The position numbers were made by a program, and so were the translations under genes. Positions 42,436 through 51,470 of a stretch of 64,000 nucleotides of DNA are shown in pieces. The stretch lies in NCBI GenBank assembly GCA_015063325.1, contig SVUK01000012.1, positions 1 through 64,000 of the forward strand. The letters are read 5' to 3'. The DNA comes from Oscillospiraceae bacterium. GTDB lineage: Bacteria > Bacillota > Clostridia > Oscillospirales > CAG-272. The first letter of the stretch is position 1, and each line of letters starts with the position of its first letter. The notes beneath the pieces are model-generated. The model did not search any database. It was given only the letters and a program-made list of their open reading frames with translations, and was not told the DNA's origin.

Positions 42436-43358
42436 AAAAAGGATTGGTTTCAGTGATCATTCCAACATATAAACGTGAGCCTGCCATGCTTCGCCGTGCA
42501 TTGGAGAGCGTGGCGAACCAAACATATCAACAGTTGGAAGTGTTTGTTGTGGACGATAGTCCAAATGACTTTCCGCTGCGAAATGCTGTCAAAGAAACGG
42601 TGCTTTCTTTTGGAAGTAGGATATCTATTCGGTATATTCCGCACTCGGAAAGCCGCGGCGGCTCCGCAGCGCGCAACACCGGAATTTTTACGTCCGAGGG
42701 CGAATTTCTTGCTTTTTTGGACGATGATGACGAATGGTTGCCGGAAAAAATCGAAAAACAGTTGGCGGCGTTTGCCGATCCTAAAGTGGGGTTGGTATAT
42801 TGTCGGGAATATATTGTGAATGCCGAAACAGGAGAAAAAAGTGTTGGCGAACGAAATTATCACAAGGGCAAGGTTTTCCGCTATCTGATTACCGATAATT
42901 TTATCGGGGGTGCCTCTTTTGTCGTGGTCAGAAGAGAAGCAATTGATCGTTGCGGAGCGTTCGCTCCTGTGCGTTCGGCACAGGATGCAGAGTTGTTTTT
43001 GCGCATCTGCCAAAAATATAAAGTCGCTTTTGTGGACAAACCGCTTTTGAATTATTATGTCAATCATGGAGCGGAGCGCATTACGTTAAATCCATATAAT
43101 AAGCGGCAAGGGTTTGAATATATCAATAAAAAATATCGTTTTTATCTGTTGTTTCATCCGTTCAAAAAGGCAATCAGGTTGCAGAAATTACTGTTGCCGT
43201 ATCAAGCCACAGACCAAAAGCTGTATCGAAAAACACTTTTGAAAATTATGATGCTCAATCCGTTTCGAGTTCGGGAAAATCTTGATTATTTTCACGAATG
43301 GAAAAAGGCAAAGGCAAATGCCGCAAAAGAAAAAAATAAAGCGGGGGGCGCAATTTGA
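42432..43358 (+). CDS. GT2 glycosyltransferase
   Basis: A 308-residue GT-A enzyme with I-I-P-T-Y-K-R-E, V-D-D-S at 40-43, G-G-S-A-A-R-N-T and L-D-D-D-D-E-W. It is shorter than the other GT2s of the locus. It overlaps the pyruvyltransferase stop by 4 bases. From here to about 45.3 kb the DNA is clearly more AT-rich than before and after. Confidence 0.92.
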   Translation: MKKGLVSVIIPTYKREPAMLRRALESVANQTYQQLEVFVVDDSPNDFPLRNAVKETVLSFGSRISIRYIPHSESRGGSAARNTGIFTSEGEFLAFLDDDDEWLPEKIEKQLAAFADPKVGLVYCREYIVNAETGEKSVGERNYHKGKVFRYLITDNFIGGASFVVVRREAIDRCGAFAPVRSAQDAELFLRICQKYKVAFVDKPLLNYYVNHGAERITLNPYNKRQGFEYINKKYRFYLLFHPFKKAIRLQKLLLPYQATDQKLYRKTLLKIMMLNPFRVRENLDYFHEWKKAKANAAKEKNKAGGAI

Positions 43359-44380
43359 TGATTTCCAAATATGTGACTATCGTCGTTCCGGCATATAATA
43401 CAAGACAATGGTTGGAATGTTGTATACATTCTATTCTGGCACAAACTTATACAAATTTTGAGGTGCTTTTAATTGATGACGGTTCCACGGATGGTACCGG
43501 CGATTTGTGTGATCAATTTGCGCTTTCCGACCCAAGAATAAAAGTGATTCACAAAAAAAACGGAGGATTGTCTGACGCAAGGAATACAGGTTTACGTGCC
43601 GCATCTGGCGAATATATTACTTTCGTTGACAGTGATGACTGGATTCATCCCCAAATGCTTCAAACGTTGTTGTACGGAATTGAAAAAGAGAACGCGGACC
43701 TTTCCATGGGATTTATTCAGAACATGGATTCATTTAGCATTCCAACCAATGAGTTGGATGAAACGGCGTATTCTGTTAGAAACCGGGAAGAATATTGGCA
43801 TTTGGGCTATGAAAAAGCACCGGTCGGTCGGCAGTTTACCATGTGTCCGGCAAAACTATATCGGATTTCGTTTTTAACGGGATTGTCTTTTTTAGAAGGT
43901 GTTACGCATGAAGATGTTTTCTGGTCGGCGGATTATGCACAAAAAGTTCATAAGGCAATCATTTATTCGGTTCCCGTTTACTTTTATTATCAACGACCTG
44001 GTAGCATCATGCATACAACCAAGCCAAAAGAAGTGCGCGACCAACTCAACGCGTGTCTTTATAAACTGAAAATCTGTGTTTCAAAGTTTCCGGATCAAGC
44101 GCAGGAAGGAAGAATTAAATTTTTGGAATTTTTCTTCGTAACGGCGAATCGAAGTTTAGAGTTGGCAAAAGAGGATAGATCCATTGTCCGTTGTTGGCTT
44201 TTGAAAAATCGCAGAGAAGTGGTGCGTTGCCTTCGCCCGGCGTTGACATCAGGTCAAAAATGCACGTTGCTTTTTCTTCCAGTGCTTCCAAATTTTATTT
44301 TTTTGAAGCTTTTGGATTATCGGTTGGATATTAGTGCCTATTTCAAAAAGCATTTTCAAAAAAAGAAAGAGATTGTATGA
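43358..44380 (+). CDS. GT2 glycosyltransferase
   Basis: A 340-residue GT-A enzyme with I-V-V-P-A-Y-N-T-R, I-D-D-G-S at 39-43, K-N-G-G-L-S-D-A-R-N-T and V-D-S-D-D-W. I use ATG 43358, whose A is the last base of the preceding stop, with GGGGGG upstream; a TTG one codon earlier is less likely. AT-rich like its neighbours. Confidence 0.9.
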   Translation: MISKYVTIVVPAYNTRQWLECCIHSILAQTYTNFEVLLIDDGSTDGTGDLCDQFALSDPRIKVIHKKNGGLSDARNTGLRAASGEYITFVDSDDWIHPQMLQTLLYGIEKENADLSMGFIQNMDSFSIPTNELDETAYSVRNREEYWHLGYEKAPVGRQFTMCPAKLYRISFLTGLSFLEGVTHEDVFWSADYAQKVHKAIIYSVPVYFYYQRPGSIMHTTKPKEVRDQLNACLYKLKICVSKFPDQAQEGRIKFLEFFFVTANRSLELAKEDRSIVRCWLLKNRREVVRCLRPALTSGQKCTLLFLPVLPNFIFLKLLDYRLDISAYFKKHFQKKKEIV

Positions 44381-45309
44381 AAAAATTTTTTCTATTTTTC
44401 AAGAATCGAATTGTCGATCCGATAAAAGAGAATCGAGTTCGGAAATATCAGCAAAAAATGGAGATTTATGCAAAAACCGATCCCGAAAAATGCTGTCGAT
44501 TCTTTTATAAAAAGAAGACGGGAGAACGGTTAAATTTAAAAAGCCCGAGAACCTTGAGTGAAAAGATTCAATGGTTAAAATTACATGAAATTTTGCCTCG
44601 ATTGCCGCTATATACACAATGCGCTGATAAATATCGCGTACGAGATTTTGTTTCTGACCGAGGATATGCAGATATTCTTGTTCCGCTTATCGGTGTATAT
44701 GATTCTCCCGATCAAATTGATTTTGCCGAGCTTTCGGATCAATTCGTTTTGAAAGCCAATAATTCCTCAGGACAGAATTTGATCGTCAAAGATAAGTCCA
44801 AACTGAATTGGCAAGAAACAAAAAAGATATTGTCTTCATGGTTGGCTACTGAGTATTGGCTTGCCGGTGGCGAATGGCAATATCGTGATATTCCTAAAAA
44901 GATTATTTGCGAAGAATATCTTTCATCAAATAGTGGAGAGCTTGTAGACTATAAGTTTTTTTGCTATGATGGAAAGGTAGAGTATTTAGATGTTTGGGTA
45001 GATCATGGAATCGGATCCCGTCCGCTTTACATTTATTTGGATAAGAATTTGCAACCGGTTCCTTTTAACAAAGATACCATTGCGTTCCAAAAAGCCGGTA
45101 GGCAGATTACTTTACCCGATAATCTGAACCAGATGTTCCAAATCGCGCAGGATCTTTCCAAGGGCTTTCCGTTTGTGCGCGTGGATCTATATTCCACAGA
45201 GGGGAAAATCTATTTTGGAGAGCTTACTTTTACCCCGTGCGCCGGAGTAGATCCCAATTATACGCCGCTTGGTTTGCAAAAATTAGGAGAAGGAATCAAG
45301 GCAAAATGA
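44377..45309 (+). CDS. TupA-like ATP-grasp protein
   Basis: The 310-residue protein matches the ATP-grasp TupA type. It has the segment T-L-S-E-K-I-Q-W-L-K-L, D-K-Y-R-V-R-D-F-V, V-L-K-A-N-N-S-S-G-Q-N-L-I for nucleotide binding, and C-E-E-Y-L. The late F-V-R-V-D-L-Y and F-G-E-L-T-F-T-P hold metal acidic residues. TupA takes part in teichuronopeptide synthesis; relatives in capsule loci may attach amino acids or similar groups to uronic acids. It overlaps the preceding GT2 (ATGA). Two 60-base lines inside it counted 38-40 percent GC. Confidence 0.88.
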   Translation: MKKFFLFFKNRIVDPIKENRVRKYQQKMEIYAKTDPEKCCRFFYKKKTGERLNLKSPRTLSEKIQWLKLHEILPRLPLYTQCADKYRVRDFVSDRGYADILVPLIGVYDSPDQIDFAELSDQFVLKANNSSGQNLIVKDKSKLNWQETKKILSSWLATEYWLAGGEWQYRDIPKKIICEEYLSSNSGELVDYKFFCYDGKVEYLDVWVDHGIGSRPLYIYLDKNLQPVPFNKDTIAFQKAGRQITLPDNLNQMFQIAQDLSKGFPFVRVDLYSTEGKIYFGELTFTPCAGVDPNYTPLGLQKLGEGIKAK

Positions 45310-45833
45310 GAAATTTGAGAACGGCATGGAAAAACCTACGTTATAAGATGAAATATCGGCGCGCTTACAAAATCAAGCCGACGCTGTTGGAATCCGGTTC
45401 CAATATCAAATTGATTCAATCCGGTTCTATCTTGGGCGGTGAAAACATTCGCCTGAGAGCGAATACCAACCTTGTTTCCATTGGAGGAGCGATTTTGCTC
45501 GGCAATTCGGTTTTTTTCAATCGAAACTGCAACCTCGTTTGCCGGGAAAAAATTACCGTTGGAAACAGCGTTTCCTTCGGGCATAACGTCTGCGTGATTG
45601 ACCACGACCATGTTTTCGGATGGAACGGGATTTCCCCAACCGAGTATCGAACGGGGGAAATTGTGATTGAGGAGGGCTGCTGGATCGGAGCCAACGTTGT
45701 CATTTTGCGCGGAACGCATATCGGAGCGTTTTCGGTCATCGGCGCCGGGTGCGTGGTAAAAGGAAAAATTCCGCCCCATTCGCTTGTAACAGGCAGTCGG
45801 GATTTAAAAATAAAAGAGATTATTCAAAAATAG
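45306..45833 (+). CDS. Hexapeptide-repeat acyltransferase
   Basis: The 175-residue LbH protein has hexapeptide turns through most of its length (G-G-E-N-I-R-L, I-G-G-A-I-L-L-G-N-S-V, I-G-A-N-V-V-I-L-R-G). The D-H-D-H stretch near residue 100 is where the catalytic His lies in maltose/galactoside O-acetyltransferase relatives. It ends without the W-x-G-x-P-A tail. ATGA overlap with TupA. Probably acetylates a sugar of the polymer. Confidence 0.85.
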   Translation: MRNLRTAWKNLRYKMKYRRAYKIKPTLLESGSNIKLIQSGSILGGENIRLRANTNLVSIGGAILLGNSVFFNRNCNLVCREKITVGNSVSFGHNVCVIDHDHVFGWNGISPTEYRTGEIVIEEGCWIGANVVILRGTHIGAFSVIGAGCVVKGKIPPHSLVTGSRDLKIKEIIQK

Positions 45834-45852
45834 ATAGAATAAAGGAGACAAT

Positions 45853-47091
45853 ATGAAACTTGCAGTTGCAGGAACCGGATATGTCGGGCTTTCGCTGGCG
45901 GTGCTGTTGTCACAGCGCCATCAGGTCACGGCGGTGGACATTCTGCCCGAAAAGGTGGAACTCATCAACCAAAAAAAATCCCCCATTCAGGATGAATACA
46001 TCGAAAAATACCTTGCCGAAAAGGAGCTGAACCTGACGGCAACGCTGGACGCCGAATCGGCTTACAAGGACGCCGAATTTGTCATCATCGCCGCGCCCAC
46101 CAACTACGACAGCAAAAAGAACTTTTTTGACACGTCCGCGGTCGAAGCAGTCATTGACGTTGTCATGCGCGTCAACCCCAAGGCGACCATGGTCATCAAA
46201 TCCACTATTCCGGTCGGCTATACCAAGTCCATCCGCGAAAAAACGGGGAGCAAAAACATTCTGTTTAGCCCCGAATTTTTGCGCGAGAGCAAAGCGCTTT
46301 ATGACAATCTTTACCCCTCGCGCATCATCGTCGGCACCGATCCTGCGGACGCCGAACTGACGAAAAAAGCCGAAAACTTTGCCGCACTTCTCAAAGAGGC
46401 GTCGCTCAAAGAGGACGTTCCGACATTGGTCATGGGCTTTACCGAGGCGGAGGCGGTCAAACTGTTTGCCAACACCTATCTTGCCCTGCGCGTTTCCTAT
46501 TTCAACGAGCTGGATACCTATGCCGAAATGAAGGGGCTGGACACCAAAAAGATCATCGACGGCGTCTGCCTCGATCCCCGGATCGGCTCACATTATAATA
46601 ACCCATCCTTCGGCTACGGCGGCTACTGCTTGCCAAAGGACACCAAACAACTGCTTGCCAACTACGACGAGGTCCCCGAAAACCTGATCCGCGCCATTGT
46701 GGAAAGCAACCGCACCCGGAAAGATTTTATTGCCGACCGCATTCTGGAAAAAGCCGGCTACTACGCCTATTCCGAAAACAACGAGTTTTCCGAGGATCGG
46801 GAAAAAGAGGTCACCGTTGGCGTTTACCGTCTGACTATGAAGAGCAATTCGGATAACTTTCGGCAAAGCGCCATTCAGGGCGTCATGAAGCGGATCAAGG
46901 CAAAGGGGGTCCGCGTCATCATTTACGAGCCGACGTTGTCGGACGGCGAAACCTTCTTCGGCAGTGGGGTGGTCAACGACTTAGCAAAATTCAAAAAAGA
47001 GAGCAATGTCATCCTTGCCAATCGCTTTGACGAAGCCCTTGCCGATGTTGCCGATAAAGTTTATACACGCGATTTGTACGGAAGAGATTGA
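45853..47091 (+). CDS. ugd: UDP-glucose 6-dehydrogenase
   Basis: The 412-residue protein oxidises UDP-glucose to UDP-glucuronate with two NAD. It shows A-G-T-G-Y-V-G-L-S at the N terminus, [17 protein letters not shown], and the active-site Cys in [10 protein letters not shown]. Other UDP-sugar dehydrogenases share this pattern, but the length and S-R-I-I-V-G fit the short Ugd type. AAAGGAGAC precedes the ATG. GC rises here to the level of the flanking genome (one counted 60-base line gave 55 percent). It supplies uronic acid for the locus. Confidence 0.93.
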   Translation: MKLAVAGTGYVGLSLAVLLSQRHQVTAVDILPEKVELINQKKSPIQDEYIEKYLAEKELNLTATLDAESAYKDAEFVIIAAPTNYDSKKNFFDTSAVEAVIDVVMRVNPKATMVIKSTIPVGYTKSIREKTGSKNILFSPEFLRESKALYDNLYPSRIIVGTDPADAELTKKAENFAALLKEASLKEDVPTLVMGFTEAEAVKLFANTYLALRVSYFNELDTYAEMKGLDTKKIIDGVCLDPRIGSHYNNPSFGYGGYCLPKDTKQLLANYDEVPENLIRAIVESNRTRKDFIADRILEKAGYYAYSENNEFSEDREKEVTVGVYRLTMKSNSDNFRQSAIQGVMKRIKAKGVRVIIYEPTLSDGETFFGSGVVNDLAKFKKESNVILANRFDEALADVADKVYTRDLYGRD

Positions 47092-47116
47092 AATTAAACG
47101 CTGAATAGGTTATAAT
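47088..47116 (+). promoter_or_regulatory. Internal promoter before the ABC exporter genes
   Basis: TTGAAA (47088-47093) overlaps the ugd stop codon; a 17-bp spacer and TATAAT (47111-47116) follow. The leader is about 45 nt and AT-rich. This is the only clear promoter inside the locus. Confidence 0.8.
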
Positions 47117-47164
47117 ACATTTTATAGGTTATCTTTTATAGATCATCAAAGCTAAGGAGAACAC

Positions 47165-48013
47165 ATGGAAAAGAAATGGACGGCTGTCATTAAGCCGAAA
47201 AAGAAAGCATTTGAACTAAATTTGAGGGAGACCTTCAAATATCGTGACCTGATCTGGCTTTTCGTGACCAGAGATTTTAAAACGCGTTATAAGCAGACGA
47301 TTTTGGGTCCGCTTTGGTTTATCATTCAACCGCTCATGGCGTCGGTCATTCATACGTTGGTGTTCGGACAGATTGCCGGACTTTCCACCGACGGCGTTCC
47401 GCAGTTTCTGTTTTATCTTGCCGGCTCCATCTCCTGGGGGCTTTTCTCGGGTGCACTGACGGCAACCTCCAACACGTTCGTTTCAAACGCCCATGTGTTC
47501 GGCAAAGTTTATTTTCCGCGGTTGGTAACGCCGATTGCAACCTCCGTTACGCAGATATTCAATTTCCTGATCCAATTTGCCATTTTCGGCGGAACGGCAC
47601 TGGTATTCTTCTTCCTGCCGGATGAGCATTTCCGGGTTACCTGGGTAGCGGCGCTTACACCGGTTTTGATCGCGCAGCTTGCGCTGCTCGGTTTGGGCTT
47701 TGGCATCATCATCTCCTCGCTGACGACAAAATACCGCGACCTGCAGGTGCTGGTCAGCTTCGGCGTTTCACTTTGGATGTATATCACGCCTGTCGTCTAT
47801 AGCTCTAATACCATTGGGCAGGGAAAACTTTATACTTTAACCATGCTCAATCCGGTCTCTCCGATCGTGGAGTTGTTCAAGTACGGTTGGTTGGGCGCAG
47901 GCGCAACACCGTGGCTCTATTGGGGCATCAGCTGGATTACAACCTTTGTCGTCTTGATTTTGGGAATTGCAATTTTCAACAAAATCGAAAAGAACTTTAT
48001 GGATACGGTCTGA
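47165..48013 (+). CDS. Polysaccharide ABC exporter permease (Wzm/TagG-type)
   Basis: The 282-residue protein has about six membrane helices and begins with a cytoplasmic part containing F-K-Y-R-D-L-I-W-L-F-V and R-D-F-K-T-R-Y-K-Q-T-I-L-G-P-L-W, the standard N-terminal region of ABC-2 O-antigen and teichoic acid permeases. With the ATPase encoded next it moves lipid-linked polymer across the membrane. AAGGAGAACAC precedes the ATG. Confidence 0.94.
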   Translation: MEKKWTAVIKPKKKAFELNLRETFKYRDLIWLFVTRDFKTRYKQTILGPLWFIIQPLMASVIHTLVFGQIAGLSTDGVPQFLFYLAGSISWGLFSGALTATSNTFVSNAHVFGKVYFPRLVTPIATSVTQIFNFLIQFAIFGGTALVFFFLPDEHFRVTWVAALTPVLIAQLALLGLGFGIIISSLTTKYRDLQVLVSFGVSLWMYITPVVYSSNTIGQGKLYTLTMLNPVSPIVELFKYGWLGAGATPWLYWGISWITTFVVLILGIAIFNKIEKNFMDTV

Positions 48014-48028
48014 TAAAAGGGGTACATC

Positions 48029-49288
48029 ATGATAGAAGAAAAAGATATTGCAATACAAATTACAGGATTGAAAAAGCGCTACCGCCTGGGCACCATTGGC
48101 GGTGGAACCTTGGCGGGCGACCTGCAAAGCTGGTGGGCGCGCGTGCGGCATAAAGAAGACCCCAATGCCAAAATTGGATCGAAAACCTATGGAAAAAATG
48201 AGACCTTTATGGCGCTGGACGGCATTGACCTGACCGTTTATAAGGGCGAGCGCGTTGGCATCATCGGGCATAACGGCGCAGGAAAATCCACCCTCTTAAA
48301 ACTGCTTTCTCGCGTCACAGGTCCCACCGAAGGAGAAATCAAACTGGACGGCCGAATTTCCAGTATGCTGGAAGTCGGCACCGGTTTTAACGGCGAGTTG
48401 ACCGGCAGAGAAAACATCTACCTCAACGGTGCCATTCTCGGCATGACCAAAGCCGAGATTGACGGCAAGATTGACCAGATTATCGAGTTCTCCGAGTGCG
48501 CCAAATTCATTGATACGCCGGTTAAGCGATATTCCTCGGGTATGTACGTCAAGCTGGCGTTTGCCGTGGCTTCCCACCTGGATTCCGAAATTCTGATCAT
48601 GGACGAAGTTTTGGCTGTCGGGGATATGGCGTTCCAGAAAAAGTGCCTGGAAAAGATGAGCCAGGTCTCGCAGGACGAGGGAAGAACCATTCTTTACGTT
48701 TCCCACAATATGAACACCATTCGTCAGCTCTGCGACCGCTGCGTGGTTATGGATCACGGCAAAATCGTCTTCAACGGCGAAGTGGAAGAGGCGATTGGAA
48801 TTTACATGAAAGAAAAGCAGGTCTTTTCCGATTTTCTTGACACGTCAAACGAAAAAAGGTCCTCTTACCTGGGGCAAAACTTAAAGGTAAAAGTGGAGTA
48901 TATCAAAAAGCTGGATGTTCCCGAGGAGCAGCGGAATAGTGCCCTTCCTTTCGAGATCAAGATTTCCAGTACGGAATCGGTCAGCAATTTCCGGGTTCGC
49001 TTTGAAATCGGTCGAATGGGGCGCGGGGTTGCAATTTCGCTGACAGACCGGCTCTATCAAATTGAAAAAGGTTCGGAACTGATTTTGCGACTCCGGTTGG
49101 ACATCTCCCAGTTAGTTCCGGCAAGCTACGATACAACCATAGTTTTGTTTGAGGCAGCCGGTGATAGAAGCATTGACCTTGACTGCGTGCGTTCATTTTC
49201 GTTTATCAAGTCGTCGGAGGACGTCACAATGAAATGGAACGAAGCTTGTTGGGGAAATATCATTTTAGATGATATGACCGAAATCTAA
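48029..49288 (+). CDS. Polysaccharide ABC exporter ATP-binding protein with Wzt-like C-terminal domain
   Basis: The 419-residue protein has a nucleotide-binding domain with Walker A G80-H-N-G-A-G-K-S-T, signature Y-S-S-G-M and Walker B I-L-I-M-D-E-V-L-A-V-G-D. About 150 residues follow, rich in beta strands, similar to the carbohydrate-binding Wzt C-terminal domain that selects capped polymer in some O-antigen exporters. The extra domain suggests the exporter reads a terminal modification. It lies 15 bases after the permease gene. Confidence 0.93.
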   Translation: MIEEKDIAIQITGLKKRYRLGTIGGGTLAGDLQSWWARVRHKEDPNAKIGSKTYGKNETFMALDGIDLTVYKGERVGIIGHNGAGKSTLLKLLSRVTGPTEGEIKLDGRISSMLEVGTGFNGELTGRENIYLNGAILGMTKAEIDGKIDQIIEFSECAKFIDTPVKRYSSGMYVKLAFAVASHLDSEILIMDEVLAVGDMAFQKKCLEKMSQVSQDEGRTILYVSHNMNTIRQLCDRCVVMDHGKIVFNGEVEEAIGIYMKEKQVFSDFLDTSNEKRSSYLGQNLKVKVEYIKKLDVPEEQRNSALPFEIKISSTESVSNFRVRFEIGRMGRGVAISLTDRLYQIEKGSELILRLRLDISQLVPASYDTTIVLFEAAGDRSIDLDCVRSFSFIKSSEDVTMKWNEACWGNIILDDMTEI

Positions 49289-49337
49289 CACAGGCACTAT
49301 TTATCAATTCAATTTTAGAAAGGGAAAACTATCAAAG

Positions 49338-50319
49338 ATGGTTTTTAGCATTATCGTTCCTGTTTATAACGGTGGAAAAGTATTTGCGCGATTGTTTGGA
49401 TCCCTGTTTGGAACAGGATTTTCCCATTTCCGAATTTGAAATCATTTGTGTTGACGACGGCTCCACCGACGGCAGTCTTACCATTCTGCGCGAATACGAG
49501 GCGAAATTCCCAAACGTGCGCGTGATCGCCTTTCCGAAAAACAAGGGAGTCAGCGCCGCGCGCAACGCCGGATTGGAGCAAATGCAGGGCAATTGGTGCC
49601 TGTTTCTAGACAGCGACGACTTTTTGGCAGACGGCTGTTTTGCAAAGGCGAAAGCCCTTCTTTCCGGCAGGGAAGAAACGACGATGCTTTGCATGGGGCA
49701 AGCGCGCTTTGAAGAAAAAGGAGATTCGAGGAGCGATTGCATAAAACGCGGCTCCTATTTCGGCTGTCCCACCGAGCGGTATATCACCAACCGTTTTATC
49801 CCGGCTTGTTTAGGGCGGCAATTCCGCTTTCAGGAAAAGATCTACTACGGAGAGGATGAAATTTTCAGCTTGGAACTGGCGCTGTTAAATCCGCCCGTTC
49901 TCCAATTGGAAGAGCCCATGTATTTTTATCGGAGACACGGTGCCTCGGCCATGAATCTAACGTCCGAAAAGCGGGCGAAGCGGGTGGATTCGGTGATTCG
50001 TTCGGCGGTCTATATCCGCAAAAAATACGGGCTGAAAAACCCGGAGCTAATGCAATTTTTTAAGGAACGAAATGAAGTTGCCGTAGAGGAACTGATTCGG
50101 TTGCCTTTTTCAAAATGGTTTCCGTATTTTTGGCGTATGAGGGCACTCCGGCTTGTGGTTTGGAAAAGAAACGATCCGAAAGGCAGGGGGAGTCTGGCGG
50201 TTTTTTGGAATTGCAGAATTGCCATTTTTAAAAAGGATTTGAAACAGGTAAAAGAAGAAAAGGGAAGCTTTCGCTCATTCTTATTTGCACTCAAAAACTG
50301 GATCAAAATTTTTCGATAG
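49338..50319 (+). pseudogene. GT2 glycosyltransferase with a frameshift near the N terminus
   Basis: ATG 49338 starts V-F-S-I-I-V-P-V-Y-N, the normal first strand of GT2 enzymes, but the frame ends at 49437. The +1 frame continues from 49372 with E-K-Y-L-R-D-C-L-D, V-D-D-G-S, S-A-A-R-N-A and L-D-S-D-D-F to the stop at 50319. Removing one G of the pair at 49371-49372 gives V-P-V-Y-N-V-E-K-Y-L-R-D, exactly the family pattern. So a single-base insertion, an assembly error or slippage separates the parts. A start at GTG 49372 has no ribosome site and would lack the first strand. Restored length about 326 residues. Confidence 0.8.
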
Positions 50320-50387
50320 CAAGGGAACGGACAGAGAAATTTTCATTTTTGTAATCATAGAAAATAAATTTTAAGGAGCAAACCAAA

Positions 50388-51428
50388 ATGTCACTCTTTA
50401 CAGGCAAAACACTTATGATCACCGGGGGAACGGGGAGTTTTGGCAATGCCGTGCTGAATCGTTTTCTCAAAACCGACATTGGCGAGATCCGCGTCTTTTC
50501 GCGCGATGAGAAAAAACAGGACGACATGCGCCACGAATTTCAGGTAAAAATGCCCGAAGTTGCCGAAAAGATCAAGTTTTACATCGGCGACGTCCGCGAT
50601 ATTGCCAGCGTCAAGAACGCCATGCACGGGGTGGACTACATCTTCCACGCCGCCGCGCTCAAACAGGTCCCTTCCTGCGAGTTTTTCCCCATCGAGGCGG
50701 TCAAAACCAATGTGCTGGGCACCGAGAACGTGCTGACCGCCGCCATTGAGGAGGGCGTCAAGACTGTCATCTGCCTTTCCACCGACAAAGCCGCTTACCC
50801 GGTCAATGCTATGGGCACCAGCAAGGCTATGATGGAAAAGGTCATCGTTGCCAAATCCCGCACGGTCAGCCCCGAAAAAACCAAAATCTGCTGCACCCGT
50901 TACGGTAATGTTATGTGTTCGCGCGGCAGCGTCATTCCGCTCTGGATTGACCAGATTCGCGCCGGTAACCCCATCACCATCACCGATCCGACCATGACGC
51001 GCTTCATCATGTCGCTTGACGAAGCGGTCGATCTTGTTCTGTTTGCCTTCGAGCATGGAACCAGCGGCGATATTCTGGTGCAAAAAGCACCCGCCTGCAC
51101 CATTGGAACGCAGGCGGAAGCCGTTTGCGAACTCTTCGGCGGCAAGAAAGAGGACATCAAGGTCATCGGCATTCGCCACGGCGAAAAAATGTACGAAACG
51201 CTCCTTACCAACGAGGAATGTGCACACGCGATTGATATGGGTAATTTCTACCGTGTCCCCTGCGACAAGCGCGGACTGAACTACGATAAATATTTCAGTG
51301 AGGGCAACCGCGACCGCAACCCGTTGACCGAGTTCAATTCCAACAACACCGAGCTTTTAACGGTAGAGCAGGTCAAAGAAAAATTGCTCACCCTTTCGTA
51401 TATCCGCGAGGAGCTGGCAAAACAGTAA
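50388..51428 (+). CDS. fnlA: UDP-GlcNAc 4,6-dehydratase/5-epimerase (FnlA/CapE/WbjB type)
   Basis: The 346-residue extended SDR has T-G-G-T-G-S-F-G-N at 13-21, F-H-A-A-A-L-K-Q-V-P-S-C-E, and S-T-D-K-A-A-Y-P-V-N-A-M-G-T-S-K-A-M. That last stretch has Met where the usual catalytic Tyr stands in T-S-K relatives, a known trait of this inverting dehydratase group. The C-terminal R-H-G-E-K-M-Y-E-T-L-L also fits. It begins the route from UDP-GlcNAc to UDP-L-FucNAc or related sugars. TAAGGAGC precedes the ATG. The expected FnlB/CapF partner is absent; a FnlC-like epimerase lies 2.4 kb downstream. Confidence 0.88.
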   Translation: MSLFTGKTLMITGGTGSFGNAVLNRFLKTDIGEIRVFSRDEKKQDDMRHEFQVKMPEVAEKIKFYIGDVRDIASVKNAMHGVDYIFHAAALKQVPSCEFFPIEAVKTNVLGTENVLTAAIEEGVKTVICLSTDKAAYPVNAMGTSKAMMEKVIVAKSRTVSPEKTKICCTRYGNVMCSRGSVIPLWIDQIRAGNPITITDPTMTRFIMSLDEAVDLVLFAFEHGTSGDILVQKAPACTIGTQAEAVCELFGGKKEDIKVIGIRHGEKMYETLLTNEECAHAIDMGNFYRVPCDKRGLNYDKYFSEGNRDRNPLTEFNSNNTELLTVEQVKEKLLTLSYIREELAKQ

Positions 51429-51470
51429 AAAAGATTATTCCAAAAAACGGAAAGGGGGAAGACGGGCAAC

